Counted from the stretch's first letter, positions 8,783-17,600 are shown. The stretch: DNA of 34,474 nt from Bacteroidota bacterium (GCA_018267925.1 JAFDXO010000119.1:1-34474); one strand, 5' to 3'. A program made the numbers and translations. Notes: a model not told the origin generated them from the letters alone.

Positions 8783-9322
8783 TTACGGTTCAGCTACAAT
8801 TTTTCCTTTCATGGTAGCATAGTGTCCGGGGAAGGTGCAAATAAAATCATATACTCCTACATCTGGAAGCGTAAAGGTAATCTTGTCGCTTTGTCCGGGT
8901 CCAAGCAGTTTGGTGTGTGCAATGACTGCATCAGCCATAGAAGCAGGTATATGTTCTGTGGCCGTAGCTGCAATAGCTGCCTGTCCAAAAGCATTTACAT
9001 CAATGCCTTGTTGCAAAATAACAACATTATGCGACATGGCAGTAGCAGGCATTTTACCTACATTTTTAAAGTCAAGGCTAACTTGTTTTCCGGCTTTTAC
9101 TTTGAACAAGGTCTTGTCATATTTTGTGTCATCATTTCCGGTCAATACTATGGCATCTGTTACTTGAACGGAATCAATGCCGGGAATGTCGGCACCGGGT
9201 TTTTCGGGCGCAGCAGGTGCTGCCGAAGTAGTGTCGGTAGTAGCCGCTTTGTTGGCTGATTCATTGTTGCCACAAGCTGCTAAAAATAAAAGGGCAGCAG
9301 GCACGAGAATTACACGCTTCAT
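8783..9322 (-). CDS. Azurin/plastocyanin-type copper lipoprotein
   Basis: 179 residues. The signal sequence ends in the lipobox LAAC with Cys17, so the protein is lipid-anchored. An Ala/Thr/Pro-rich linker (about 20-45) leads to an azurin domain. The type 1 copper ligands are visible: His98 (MSHN), Cys162, His167 and Met171 (ICTFPGHYATM). The Cys-His and Cys-Met spacings of 5 and 9 are the same as in classic azurin. Family knowledge: blue copper proteins carry single electrons between periplasmic or outer-membrane redox partners. No cytochrome or oxidase gene is nearby, so the partner is unknown. The gene has its own promoter and terminator. Confidence 0.93.
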   Translation of the reverse strand: MKRVILVPAALLFLAACGNNESANKAATTDTTSAAPAAPEKPGADIPGIDSVQVTDAIVLTGNDDTKYDKTLFKVKAGKQVSLDFKNVGKMPATAMSHNVVILQQGIDVNAFGQAAIAATATEHIPASMADAVIAHTKLLGPGQSDKITFTLPDVGVYDFICTFPGHYATMKGKIVAEP

Positions 9323-9344
9323 GATTTGGTTAATTTTGTTTGCG

Positions 9345-9352
9345 CAAAGGTA
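9345..9352 (-). promoter_or_regulatory. -7 element of the azurin gene
   Basis: The minus strand reads TACCTTTG, an exact TAnnTTTG match, 22 bases before the ATG at 9322. No clear -33 element is visible. Confidence 0.55.
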
Positions 9353-9435
9353 AAAGGAAGATGCGAGAATAAAATACTAAAATATCCGCCATTATTGCTT
9401 CCTGTGACAGATTATGCTTCCCTCCTTATATTTTG

Positions 9436-9443
9436 TAATTTTG
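9436..9443 (+). promoter_or_regulatory. -7 element ending 5 bases before gpmI
   Basis: TAATTTTG matches TAnnTTTG exactly and is followed by five bases and then the ATG at 9449. The longer open frame starting at 9326 runs through this promoter, which rules out that start. Confidence 0.6.
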
Positions 9444-9448
9444 TGTCC

Positions 9449-10978
9449 ATGTCTAAAAAAGCAATACTCCTCATTATGGATGGTTGGGGACACGGAAAAG
9501 TGCCATCTGCCGATGCAATAGCCCATGCCAATACCCCCTTTGTAAAATCGCTTTACACCAAATATCCGAACACAGAATTGATCACTTGTGGCGAGGCTGT
9601 GGGTTTGCCCGATGGACAAATGGGCAACTCTGAAGTAGGACACTTAAACATTGGTGCCGGACGTATTGTATATCAGGAATTACAGCGCATCAATGTAGCA
9701 ATTAGAGATGGTGCCTTAGCTGAAAGCAAAGTATTACTTGCCGCCTTTCAGGCAGCCAAATCTCAAGGTAAAACACTTCACCTAATCGGATTAGTCAGCG
9801 ATGGTGGTGTTCATTCACATATCAACCATTTGAAGACACTCACTACTTTAGCACAACAACACCAAGTGCCAAGGGTTGCTATTCATGCTTTTACAGACGG
9901 AAGGGACACAGATCCTAAAAGTGGGCATGGCTTTATTTCCAATCTTGAAAGTCATTTAAAACAATCGGGCGGCTTTATTGCATCTGTTACCGGACGCTAC
10001 TTTGCTATGGATCGCGATAAGCGTTGGGAGCGTGTAAAACTGGCCTATGATGCCTTAGTGCATGGTAAGGGCAACTTTGCCACCAACGCATTAGACGCTA
10101 TTGAAAAATCATACGAAGACGGCATTACAGATGAATTTATCAAACCAATCATCCTCACCGATATTCATCAAAAACCTTTGGCAACCATTCAAAATGGCGA
10201 TGTCGTGCTTTGCTTCAACTTCCGCACAGACCGTTGTAGAGAAATTACTACAGCCCTTACCCAACAAGCCTTTCCGGAGCAAGGAATGGAACCGCTTTCG
10301 CTGCATTATGTTACCATGACGGAATATGACAAGACTTACAAAAATGTAGGTGTTATTTTTGAAAATAGCGACTTGACCGATACGTTGGGAGAAGTGTTAG
10401 CTGCAGCCGGCAAAAAGCAAATCCGTATTGCCGAAACAGAAAAATATCCACACGTAACCTTCTTTTTTTCCGGTGGTAGAGAGCAACCTTTTGAAGGAGA
10501 AAAACGCATTATGATTCCATCGCCCAAGACGGTGGCTACTTATGACCTAAAACCGGAAATGAGTGCCTATGAAGTAACCGAAGCCATTTTGCCGGAAATC
10601 AAGGAAGAAACAGCAGACTTTATTTGTCTAAACTTTGCAAATACAGACATGGTTGGGCATACCGGCGTTTGGACAGCAGCCATAAAAGCCGCCGAAACCG
10701 TTGATCATTGTGTATCGCAAATTATACCACTTGCCTTAGAACATGGCTATGCTGTTTTTCTTACCGCCGATCACGGTAATTCTGACTACTTAATTAATGA
10801 TGACGGTTCGCCAAACACTGCGCATACACTCAATCTTGTTCCTTTGTTTTTAATATCAACTGACTATAAAGGACATTTAAAGTCCGGCAAACTGGGAGAC
10901 ATCGCACCTACTATGTTGCAATATTTAGGTATTCCGATTCCAAAAGCTATGACCGGAGAAGTGCTATTGACAAATTGA
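9449..10978 (+). CDS. gpmI: 2,3-bisphosphoglycerate-independent phosphoglycerate mutase
   Basis: 509 residues, the normal length for the family. It interconverts 3- and 2-phosphoglycerate in glycolysis and gluconeogenesis in the cytosol, using two Mn ions and a phosphoserine. Visible landmarks are the metal-binding Asp11 in LLIMDGWG, the nucleophile Ser61 in GNSEVGHLNIGAGR, HAFTDGRDTDP, FNFRTDRCREIT, FANTDMVGHTG and TADHGNSD near the C terminus. The ATG at 9449 begins MSKKAILLIMDGWG, as homologues do. The open frame extends 41 codons further upstream, but that part has no homology and contains the -7 promoter element. A terminator follows. Confidence 0.97.
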   Translation: MSKKAILLIMDGWGHGKVPSADAIAHANTPFVKSLYTKYPNTELITCGEAVGLPDGQMGNSEVGHLNIGAGRIVYQELQRINVAIRDGALAESKVLLAAFQAAKSQGKTLHLIGLVSDGGVHSHINHLKTLTTLAQQHQVPRVAIHAFTDGRDTDPKSGHGFISNLESHLKQSGGFIASVTGRYFAMDRDKRWERVKLAYDALVHGKGNFATNALDAIEKSYEDGITDEFIKPIILTDIHQKPLATIQNGDVVLCFNFRTDRCREITTALTQQAFPEQGMEPLSLHYVTMTEYDKTYKNVGVIFENSDLTDTLGEVLAAAGKKQIRIAETEKYPHVTFFFSGGREQPFEGEKRIMIPSPKTVATYDLKPEMSAYEVTEAILPEIKEETADFICLNFANTDMVGHTGVWTAAIKAAETVDHCVSQIIPLALEHGYAVFLTADHGNSDYLINDDGSPNTAHTLNLVPLFLISTDYKGHLKSGKLGDIAPTMLQYLGIPIPKAMTGEVLLTN

Positions 10979-10997
10979 TTTTTTCTGATACCGATTG

Positions 10998-11040
10998 AAA
11001 GCAGTAGTGATTTTATTTTTAACGCTACTGCTTTTATTTT
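10998..11040 (+). terminator. Rho-independent terminator of gpmI
   Basis: AAAGCAGTAGTG pairs with CGCTACTGCTTT (12 bp with one G-T wobble), leaving a 13-base AT-rich loop. T-runs follow from 11032. It lies 19 bases after the gpmI stop codon. Confidence 0.85.
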
Positions 11041-11155
11041 TTCAAGAAGCAAAACGGACTGTATAGCAATTGATTTCACAAAACCGCTATCATACTCTTG
11101 TCAACACTACATTATTTAGGGTATTATCAACCCATTGCTTGTTTGAAAAAAAGCA

Positions 11156-12538
11156 TTAACGAGCAATCCATTGAGCCGGATCCAATTTTACAGACTGATT
11201 GCCTTTAGTAATCTTCCAAATTTGAAAGTTCACAACATTTGCCCCTTCATTATTTGTTCCAACTACACCAATAGATTGTTTACCGGACACAGACTGGTCT
11301 TTTTTAACAGAAACAGAGGATAACCCATTATAAACGGTAAAAAACTCTCCATGATTGATCACAACTACCGATCCTAATCCTGCAAAAAATACACTGGTAA
11401 CAACACCCGGAAAAACAGCTCTGACAGTCGTTCCGGGGTTAGTTGATATATCAATTCCATTATTTTCAAGGTAAACCTTGGTCTCAACCGGATGTTGATA
11501 CTTTCCGAACCCTTGTGAAATAAACCCTTTTTCTACCGGCCAAGGCAAGCGACCTCTATTGTGTTCGAAACCGGCAGACAAAGCAGCTACTTCGGGAGTC
11601 AAATTACTGATGTATGAAGAAGTATTTGAAGCCACTTTGGGTTCTCGCGGATGGGTTGTGATTGTATTGGTGGCAGGGCTTGTTTTTTCAACCGTTATCT
11701 TGCTTGAAGTTCCTGAAGTTGTATTAGCAGGATTGGATGCCGAATAGTTGCTCATAGCACGAGCTTGCTCCTCTCGCTTTTTCCTTTGTTCTTCTTCAGC
11801 CTTTCTACGAGCCAGTTCAATTTCTTTTTGGATAATTCGATGGATAGCTTGATCTACACTTCGAGCGGCCTTTCGATTTTGCTCAATATTATGGGCTAAT
11901 TCTTTTTCTCGTCCTTTTAATTCTTTAACAACCTTGTCTGTTTCGTTTGCTTCTTGTTGAACAGCCAATTTTTGTTGTTCCTCAGCAGCGCGTAGTACGT
12001 CCTTTTGGGACTTTACCATGTTTAGTTCCCCTATTTTTTTCTCAATTTTTGTTTGGGTAGTTCTAATTTGTTCTGCTTGCTCCTTACGGTAATCTCGATA
12101 TTTCTTTAAATACTTTAAACGTCGAATGGCTTCATTAAAATCGGTAGCTGAAAAAAGAAAGGCAATCATGTTGTAAGATGCTCGATTCTTATAGGCATAT
12201 CGAACCGACTGTGCGTAACGCACTTTCAACATGTCAAGATTGAGGCGTAGCCCGGAAATTTCGTGAGAGGAAGAAAGAATGTTTTTATTAATCTCGGAAA
12301 TTTCTTCGTTAATATTTCCAATCAATCGTTGACGAGCAGCCAGCTTATTTTGTAAAGCACGTAGCTGAGCCAAAGAAACATTTTTATCTTTCTTCGTCAT
12401 CTCAAGCTGTTCTTGCGTTTCACGTATAGCCTGCATGATGCTTTCTCTGCGCTTTTCAAGATCTGTCCGACTGGCTGATTGCTGTGCCATCACAGACTGA
12501 GCAAACAGACAAAACAGTAGCACAAAGAGAATACGCAT
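11156..12538 (-). CDS. EnvC-like coiled-coil protein with degenerate LytM (M23) domain
   Basis: 460 residues from the chosen start: signal peptide (MRILFVLLFCLFAQSVMAQQ), a long charged coiled coil (about residues 25-265), a Ser/Thr/Pro-rich linker, and a C-terminal LytM domain over about the last 120 residues. The LytM zinc ligands are mostly missing. The usual H-x-x-x-D reads N-x-x-x-D (NNGID), and the H-x-H motif reads V-N-F. Family knowledge: EnvC proteins lack zinc and activate periplasmic amidases that split septal peptidoglycan, so an activator role is inferred. The open frame continues 40 codons upstream, but a perfect -7 element lies inside that extension and the signal peptide begins at 12538. 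Confidence 0.88.
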   Translation of the reverse strand: MRILFVLLFCLFAQSVMAQQSASRTDLEKRRESIMQAIRETQEQLEMTKKDKNVSLAQLRALQNKLAARQRLIGNINEEISEINKNILSSSHEISGLRLNLDMLKVRYAQSVRYAYKNRASYNMIAFLFSATDFNEAIRRLKYLKKYRDYRKEQAEQIRTTQTKIEKKIGELNMVKSQKDVLRAAEEQQKLAVQQEANETDKVVKELKGREKELAHNIEQNRKAARSVDQAIHRIIQKEIELARRKAEEEQRKKREEQARAMSNYSASNPANTTSGTSSKITVEKTSPATNTITTHPREPKVASNTSSYISNLTPEVAALSAGFEHNRGRLPWPVEKGFISQGFGKYQHPVETKVYLENNGIDISTNPGTTVRAVFPGVVTSVFFAGLGSVVVINHGEFFTVYNGLSSVSVKKDQSVSGKQSIGVVGTNNEGANVVNFQIWKITKGNQSVKLDPAQWIAR

Positions 12539-12567
12539 GAAGCCGAGAGATTTATTGGGTGTACGGA

Positions 12568-12575
12568 CAAAAATA
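12568..12575 (-). promoter_or_regulatory. -7 element of the EnvC-like gene
   Basis: The minus strand reads TATTTTTG, an exact TAnnTTTG match, 29 bases upstream of the ATG at 12538. It supports the shorter start. Confidence 0.5.
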
Positions 12576-12705
12576 GCCAAATATGCCACCCCACCACCTA
12601 CGACAATGATTTTTAAGAGAAATTTTCTGATTTTTTTGAAAATAAAAACCGGCTTCATTCTTTTATTGACATCGTTTACTGACTTTTGTTACCTAATTAT
12701 ATAGA

Positions 12706-13581
12706 ATGCTATATTCAATGACCGGTTTTGGTCGCGCAGAAGGCTTTGTCAATAACCGCCAAGTAGTAGCCGAAATAAAATCGCTTAATGGCAAGCAATT
12801 TGAAATGATCACCAAATTGCCCCCTGTTTTGCGTGCTTATGAATTGGACATTCGCAATGCGCTCAATACCAAATTGATGCGTGGCAGTATAGATTTGAGT
12901 ATTGCCATTCGACAAGAAGGAGCATCCAAACCTATGTCTGTGAATACGGATTTAGCTGCCTATTACTACAAAGGCATGAAACAAATAGCGGAACATCTTG
13001 GTTTGGCACAAGAAAATGTATTGTCCACCTTGATGCGTATGCCGGAAGTGGTGGCCGCAGAAAATGATGTATTGCCCGAAAATGATTTTAAAGCCGTCTT
13101 GCAAATTGTTGAAATAGCCGCCAATCATTTGATGGATCATCGAAAGCAAGAAGGAAGCGCCTTAGAGCGAGATCTGACAGAAAAAATAACTAATATTGAG
13201 AATTTTCTCGAACATATTTTGCCCTTGGAAGCTTCTCGAGTGGATCGTATTCGTACCCGAATTCGCAATGCTGTACGCGAAGGCAGTTCCATTGAAAACA
13301 TGGATGCCAACCGTTTTGAACAAGAACTTATCTATTACATAGAGCGGATGGACTTTTCCGAAGAAAAAACACGCCTGAAACAACACTGCCACTACTTTCA
13401 TAATATTTTAGCACGCGAAGAATCGGGGAAAGGAAAAAAATTGGGCTTTATTTTACAAGAAGTAGGGCGCGAAATAAATACACTGGGCGCTAAAGCTAAT
13501 GATGCAAATATCCAACAATTGGTGATAGGCATGAAAGATGAATTAGAAAAAGCCAAAGAGCAAGTATTGAATGTACTATAA
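12706..13581 (+). CDS. yicC: YicC family protein (putative endoribonuclease)
   Basis: 291 residues, the usual length. It opens with the family signature MTGFGRAEG (after MLYS) and ends with the conserved DUF1732 region, including EVGREINTLGAKAND and the acidic/coiled C terminus. Family knowledge: YicC proteins are cytoplasmic, and the E. coli member has been linked to small-RNA decay. The start is fixed by the N-terminal signature. The spacer to the divergent EnvC-like gene is about 170 bases. A near-consensus -7 element (GACTTTTG, 12681-12688) lies 17 bases upstream. gldH starts only 18 bases after its stop, so the two are probably cotranscribed. Confidence 0.93.
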   Translation: MLYSMTGFGRAEGFVNNRQVVAEIKSLNGKQFEMITKLPPVLRAYELDIRNALNTKLMRGSIDLSIAIRQEGASKPMSVNTDLAAYYYKGMKQIAEHLGLAQENVLSTLMRMPEVVAAENDVLPENDFKAVLQIVEIAANHLMDHRKQEGSALERDLTEKITNIENFLEHILPLEASRVDRIRTRIRNAVREGSSIENMDANRFEQELIYYIERMDFSEEKTRLKQHCHYFHNILAREESGKGKKLGFILQEVGREINTLGAKANDANIQQLVIGMKDELEKAKEQVLNVL

Positions 13582-13599
13582 TTTTAAGAGCCTTTAATC

Positions 13600-14103
13600 A
13601 TGTTTCGTTTACCTTTTATACTCAGTATTTCTGTCTTAACCTTGATGCTATTTTCTTGTATGCCCTCTCCTTATTTTCAAAAAGAGATCAGCATTCCCGA
13701 ATATCAATGGCAGTATAGTTTTCAACCTGAGTTTAAAGTTGAAATCAAGGATACCAACGCACATTACAACATCTACTTTATCCTCAGACATACCGATGCC
13801 TATCCCTATTCCAACATCTGGCTGTGGGCATACATAAAAGAACCCGGCGACACAACCTTTAAACGATCTCGTATTGAGATTCCGCTTGCCGAACAATCCG
13901 GACGATGGCTTGGGCGTGGCATGGGTGAAATTTGGGAACAAAGAATGCCCATGACCCGAAATGATGCACCCATGGTTTTTAAAAAATCGGGCTTATATCA
14001 AATTCGCCTCGAACAAAATATGCGAATCAATCCTTTACCAGATATTTTGCAAATAGGGCTTCGTGTTGAAAAAACAGGTACTCCCATTTTAGTGAAACGC
14101 TGA
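13600..14103 (+). CDS. gldH: Gliding motility lipoprotein GldH
   Basis: 167 residues. A lipoprotein signal ends in LFSC with Cys20. The body carries the GldH hallmark RHTDAYPYSNIWLW (about residues 63-76) and the later motifs GEIWEQR and GLYQIRLEQNMR. Family knowledge: GldH is an outer-membrane-associated lipoprotein needed for gliding in Flavobacterium and is present in many T9SS-bearing Bacteroidota whether or not they glide. Its molecular function is not settled. It sits between yicC and a histidine kinase gene in the same direction with short gaps (18 and 53 bases), which suggests one operon. Confidence 0.92.
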   Translation: MFRLPFILSISVLTLMLFSCMPSPYFQKEISIPEYQWQYSFQPEFKVEIKDTNAHYNIYFILRHTDAYPYSNIWLWAYIKEPGDTTFKRSRIEIPLAEQSGRWLGRGMGEIWEQRMPMTRNDAPMVFKKSGLYQIRLEQNMRINPLPDILQIGLRVEKTGTPILVKR

Positions 14104-14156
14104 TGCTATCTCTTAAAAAATGGGTTTAGAATAAAGCTTCATAAAATGAAATTGCA

Positions 14157-15128
14157 ATGCGCTTCTTCAATATTATCTACCTCATTTTACTCGCATACAT
14201 AATTGCCGCTTTGGTTTTTTGGGGATTAAGCTTGAACAAGCAAAGCAAAATTATCTATGAACAACAGTTGTTGCACTTGCGCTCCATGACCGACAGCAGC
14301 GCACATCCCGTTTATTTTGATGCTGAAAAACGTGAATTAGAAAAAAACCGCGAACGCCGCCTTAGTCAATACATTGGTGAGGGTGGAACGTTTATGTTAG
14401 TCATTTTGATTGGTGCTGCCGTAGTATATTCTTCTGTGCTTAGAAGCAATCACTTATCTCGTCAACAAAACAACTTTATGCTGGCTGTTACGCATGAGCT
14501 AAAATCTCCCATAGCAGCTATAAAGCTGAACTTGCAAACATTACAAAGACATCATTTAGACGAAGAAAAAAAAGGATTATTGACAGAACGCTGTATTAAA
14601 GAAGCCAATAGATTGAATGACTTATGCAGCAATATGTTACTTGCTTCTCAAATGGAAGGGCGACAATATAAGCCCATTCGTGAAACCTTGGACATCAACG
14701 CGCTAATAGGATCTATCATCAAGGAATATACTTCTCGTTATCCGCAACGGTCTTTTTCATTTAATAAAACATCAGAACTGAAGCTTTTGGGCGACACCTT
14801 GATGTTGCAAATGGCTTTCACCAACATTATTGAAAATGCCATAAAATATTCTCCTGCCGAAAAACCAATCACCGTGAGCTTGAAAAAGAAAGGCAATAAT
14901 GCCATTTTGCAAATAGCTGATGAGGGGATAGGCATTTCGGACAGTGAAAAACAAAAAATATTTCGTAAGTTCTATCGCATTGGCAATGAAAACACCCGCA
15001 AAACAAAAGGTACCGGCTTAGGCTTATATCTCGCTCAAAAAATCATACATCAACATGATGGCAAAATAGTAGTTAGAGAAAATCAACCAAACGGAGCAGT
15101 CTTTGAAATTTCTTTACCCTTATCCTAA
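14157..15128 (+). CDS. Membrane sensor histidine kinase (orphan)
   Basis: 323 residues. It has TM segments at about 5-24 and 78-95 enclosing a periplasmic loop of about 50 residues, then HisKA with phospho-acceptor His113 (THELKSPIAAI), N box with Asn226 (NIIENAIKYSP), G1 box DEGIGIS (254-260) and G2 box GTGLGLY (284-290). All catalytic motifs are intact. No PAS or HAMP domain is evident. No response regulator is encoded next to it, so the partner is elsewhere. The 53-base gap from gldH and the shared direction suggest cotranscription with gldH. Inference only: it could be a PorY-like kinase acting on T9SS regulation, since the known PorY is also unlinked to its regulator. Confidence 0.92.
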   Translation: MRFFNIIYLILLAYIIAALVFWGLSLNKQSKIIYEQQLLHLRSMTDSSAHPVYFDAEKRELEKNRERRLSQYIGEGGTFMLVILIGAAVVYSSVLRSNHLSRQQNNFMLAVTHELKSPIAAIKLNLQTLQRHHLDEEKKGLLTERCIKEANRLNDLCSNMLLASQMEGRQYKPIRETLDINALIGSIIKEYTSRYPQRSFSFNKTSELKLLGDTLMLQMAFTNIIENAIKYSPAEKPITVSLKKKGNNAILQIADEGIGISDSEKQKIFRKFYRIGNENTRKTKGTGLGLYLAQKIIHQHDGKIVVRENQPNGAVFEISLPLS

Positions 15129-15207
15129 AGCAGAATTAAAATAGTCCGACAATCAAACTCAAATTCTTGAAGGGCTATCGCCTTTCTCGCCTTTTTGATA
15201 AAACACT

Positions 15208-17403
15208 TTATTGAAACTTAACTGAAAAGCCTGCCAGCCAATTCATTCCAGCTTGAGGGAACATATAATTCTGCGTGGACAAACTACCTCCGGAAATAAA
15301 GCTGTAACTATATCCGTTACTCTCGTATCGTTGATTGAACACATTGTTTAGGGTTACAAAAAGACTTGTTTCACCCACCCTTTTCATTTTCAAATGATAG
15401 CGCAATCGAACATCGTTAATGTTATATGCCGACAACATCCTCGCAGTATTTGAAGTGTTGTCTAAGTACTGCTTACCTACATATTTATTCAACAATTCAA
15501 TTTCAAAATTTCTTCCCAAAGATGAACGATAAAAGGGGATAACGGTCAGTGAAGCAGCTGAAATCAGACCGGGAGAAAAAGCAATGTCCGTAGTGCCATG
15601 AATGATGGCTGCTTGTCCACCATGATCATAATCATCAAGATACTCCGTAAAGTCTAAAATTTTATTTTGAGAAACCGTAACATTTCCTTGCAGATGAAGC
15701 CACTGAAGCAGTTTGGCAGAGGCACTCATTTCTAATCCAAGTCTAAAACTATTGGGTACATTAGTTCGTGTGTAAGCCCCTACATCATTGATCTTTCCGG
15801 TCAACACCAACTGGTCTTTATATTGCATGTAATACCCATTCACGGTAGCATGAAACTGTTGATTTGTCCAGTCTATTCCAGCTTCATAGTCATATAATCG
15901 TTCCGGTTTTGGCAACTCTGAAACTCCGGCTTCAAAATCATCTCGATTAGGCTCTTTCCCTGCTATGGCAATAGATGCATAAATTCTACCTAAACTGCTT
16001 GAAGAAGAATGTAATTTATAGCTGAATCCTGCTTTGGGGTTGAAAAACAGGTATTGCTTTGCCACCTCTATGCTTGGATTTTTTCGGAAACCATCTAACT
16101 GATAATTGACATACCGCAATTGAACATCTGCAAATATCGTAAGCTTCGAAAACCCTTGTTGAAGTTTGGCATACATATTCGCATCTTGCTTTAGTGCTGG
16201 CACATGATACCATTGATAATCAGCCGGAATATTATACTGTGCCCATTTTACCAAACCATAGTGGCGGCCTTCATATTGTGCCGCACTTCCGCCAAGGCTT
16301 ACAGTGGTACGCGCTTTCGAGTATATCAATGAAAACACAGTGCCATAGAACTTATTGTCAAGCCAAAGTTGCCGAATAAGATCGGTGCGCCGAATTGTAT
16401 CTGAGCCTGATATAAAATTATTCAGTCCATAATTGCTAAAACGCTCTCCTGTTTTGTATTCTTCATAATAGCCCTTACCTCGGGTTAAAAACAAACCAAC
16501 GTTTACAGCCCAATGAGTATTGATTTGATGATCCGCAAAAAATTGGTAGTAATCTTGCTGATAATTATCCGTTTGATTGTTGTAATAGGTGCCATCTTTT
16601 TTCAAGCCCAGTTCATTAAAAGTTCGGTTTGTAGAAAGGCTGTCTTGCGGCACACCGTTCCAAGCTTGTCCGGTTTTTTCTTTTCCGGTCAGTATCATCA
16701 GCCTGAATGAAGTTCGGTTAGAAGCCTTCCATCCGGCTACTACTTGCAAAGACTTGAGGTCGGAAGCGGAACGCTGAATATAACCGTCAGAAAATATTTT
16801 AGACATACGCACATCAAACTGAAATCCACCCTTCATCAGTCCGGTAGCAGCTTTCAGCGTATATTTTTGCGTGTTGAAAGAACCTAAGTTGAAGGCAACT
16901 TCGGCTGTTGGTTTTTCTTCTTGCGCCAACGAACTGATGCTCATGGTTGCACCAAATGCTCCGGAGCCATTGGTAGAGGTGCCCACACCGCGTTGAATTT
17001 GAATGGAATTAGTTGAGGATGCAAGGTCAGGCATATTCACAAAAAATGTCCCTTGGCTTTCTGCATCATTAACAGGAACACCATTGAGTGTGATATTGAT
17101 TCGGGTCGCATCCGTGCCTCGAATACGTAAAGAGGTGTAGCCAACGCCTGCACCGGCATCAGACGTGGCAACCGCCGATGTGGTTTGCTGCAATAAATAA
17201 GGCAGATCTTGACCTAAATTGTTTTCTGAAATTTCCTTCTTTGAAATTTCGGTTTTAGCAAAAGGCGCATCAGAAGCGGCTCTTAGTGCTCGAACTTCTA
17301 TTGCTGGTAAGGTATGTAAGGTATCTTTCCCTTGAGCATAAGCATTTATCCAATTGCTTATCAAAGCAGATCCTAACAAAAAAACGCAACTTTTTTTCAT
17401 CAT
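15208..17403 (-). CDS. TonB-dependent outer-membrane receptor, probable thiamine transporter
   Basis: 731 residues from the chosen start: signal peptide (MMKKSCVFLLGSALIS..., ending NAYAQ), a short TonB-box-like stretch (LPAIEVRA), a plug domain (motifs RIRGTDATRINITLNGVPVND and IQRGVGTSTNGSGAFGATM) and a beta-barrel ending in the aromatic sequence SVKFQ. The CarboxypepD-like extension of SusC proteins is absent. Substrate assignment comes from the TPP riboswitch in its leader. Thiamine-regulated TonB receptors of this type are established in Bacteroidota, so uptake of thiamine or a precursor or phosphate ester is inferred. The open frame reaches 17598, but the first 65 codons lie in the riboswitch and are not real protein. 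No thi biosynthesis gene lies nearby. Confidence 0.92.
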   Translation of the reverse strand: MMKKSCVFLLGSALISNWINAYAQGKDTLHTLPAIEVRALRAASDAPFAKTEISKKEISENNLGQDLPYLLQQTTSAVATSDAGAGVGYTSLRIRGTDATRINITLNGVPVNDAESQGTFFVNMPDLASSTNSIQIQRGVGTSTNGSGAFGATMSISSLAQEEKPTAEVAFNLGSFNTQKYTLKAATGLMKGGFQFDVRMSKIFSDGYIQRSASDLKSLQVVAGWKASNRTSFRLMILTGKEKTGQAWNGVPQDSLSTNRTFNELGLKKDGTYYNNQTDNYQQDYYQFFADHQINTHWAVNVGLFLTRGKGYYEEYKTGERFSNYGLNNFISGSDTIRRTDLIRQLWLDNKFYGTVFSLIYSKARTTVSLGGSAAQYEGRHYGLVKWAQYNIPADYQWYHVPALKQDANMYAKLQQGFSKLTIFADVQLRYVNYQLDGFRKNPSIEVAKQYLFFNPKAGFSYKLHSSSSSLGRIYASIAIAGKEPNRDDFEAGVSELPKPERLYDYEAGIDWTNQQFHATVNGYYMQYKDQLVLTGKINDVGAYTRTNVPNSFRLGLEMSASAKLLQWLHLQGNVTVSQNKILDFTEYLDDYDHGGQAAIIHGTTDIAFSPGLISAASLTVIPFYRSSLGRNFEIELLNKYVGKQYLDNTSNTARMLSAYNINDVRLRYHLKMKRVGETSLFVTLNNVFNQRYESNGYSYSFISGGSLSTQNYMFPQAGMNWLAGFSVKFQ

Positions 17404-17406
17404 TAA

Positions 17407-17430
17407 CGGTTTGAATTGATACACAAACCG
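17407..17430 (-). promoter_or_regulatory. Hairpin directly before the receptor start codon
   Basis: On the minus strand CGGTTTG (17424-17430) pairs with CAAACCG (17407-17413) around a 10-base loop, ending three bases before the ATG at 17403. There is no poly-U after it, so it is not a terminator. It may act as the translational part of the riboswitch expression platform. Confidence 0.45.
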
Positions 17431-17504
17431 AAGTGCCATAATAAGCCGATAGATAGCACCATTTTGTGCATTTATACTATCTCCTACTATCAATATGCTG
17501 ATTT

Positions 17505-17583
17505 GCTCATCCCTAACCGGCATTATCCGGTCTAGGTTCAGCGGGTATAATCTCAGCCCTTGTATTTTTAGGCACCCCGTGCG
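17505..17583 (-). promoter_or_regulatory. TPP (thiamine pyrophosphate) riboswitch
   Basis: On the minus strand the THI-box landmarks appear in the right order: GGGGTGCC (17571-17578), GGCTGAGA (around 17551-17558), ACCCGC plus GAACCT (17534-17546), GGATAATGCCGG (17517-17528) and TAGGGATGAG (17506-17515). Small departures from the common consensus occur after ACCT and before AGGGA. A promoter with a TAnnTTTG element is placed so that transcription begins just before the aptamer. It should reduce receptor expression when TPP is plentiful. Confidence 0.93.
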
Positions 17584-17600
17584 ATTTTTTTTTCGCAAGG

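Noticed and set aside
8783..9259. Two long plus-strand frames opposite the azurin gene
   Set aside because: Shadows of a gene with complete copper ligands, lipobox, promoter and terminator on the minus strand.
9326..9448. Upstream extension of gpmI
   Set aside because: No similarity to the family, and the -7 promoter element lies inside it.
11115..11132. GGGT/ACCC inverted repeat after the EnvC-like gene
   Set aside because: Stem of only four base pairs and no U-tract on the minus strand.
15165..15195. Possible terminator between the kinase gene and the receptor gene
   Set aside because: Only a 6-bp stem with a wobble and an offset T-run; too weak to call.
17404..17598. N-terminal extension of the TonB receptor open frame
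   Set aside because: It overlaps the TPP riboswitch and carries no signal peptide; the real signal peptide starts at 17403.
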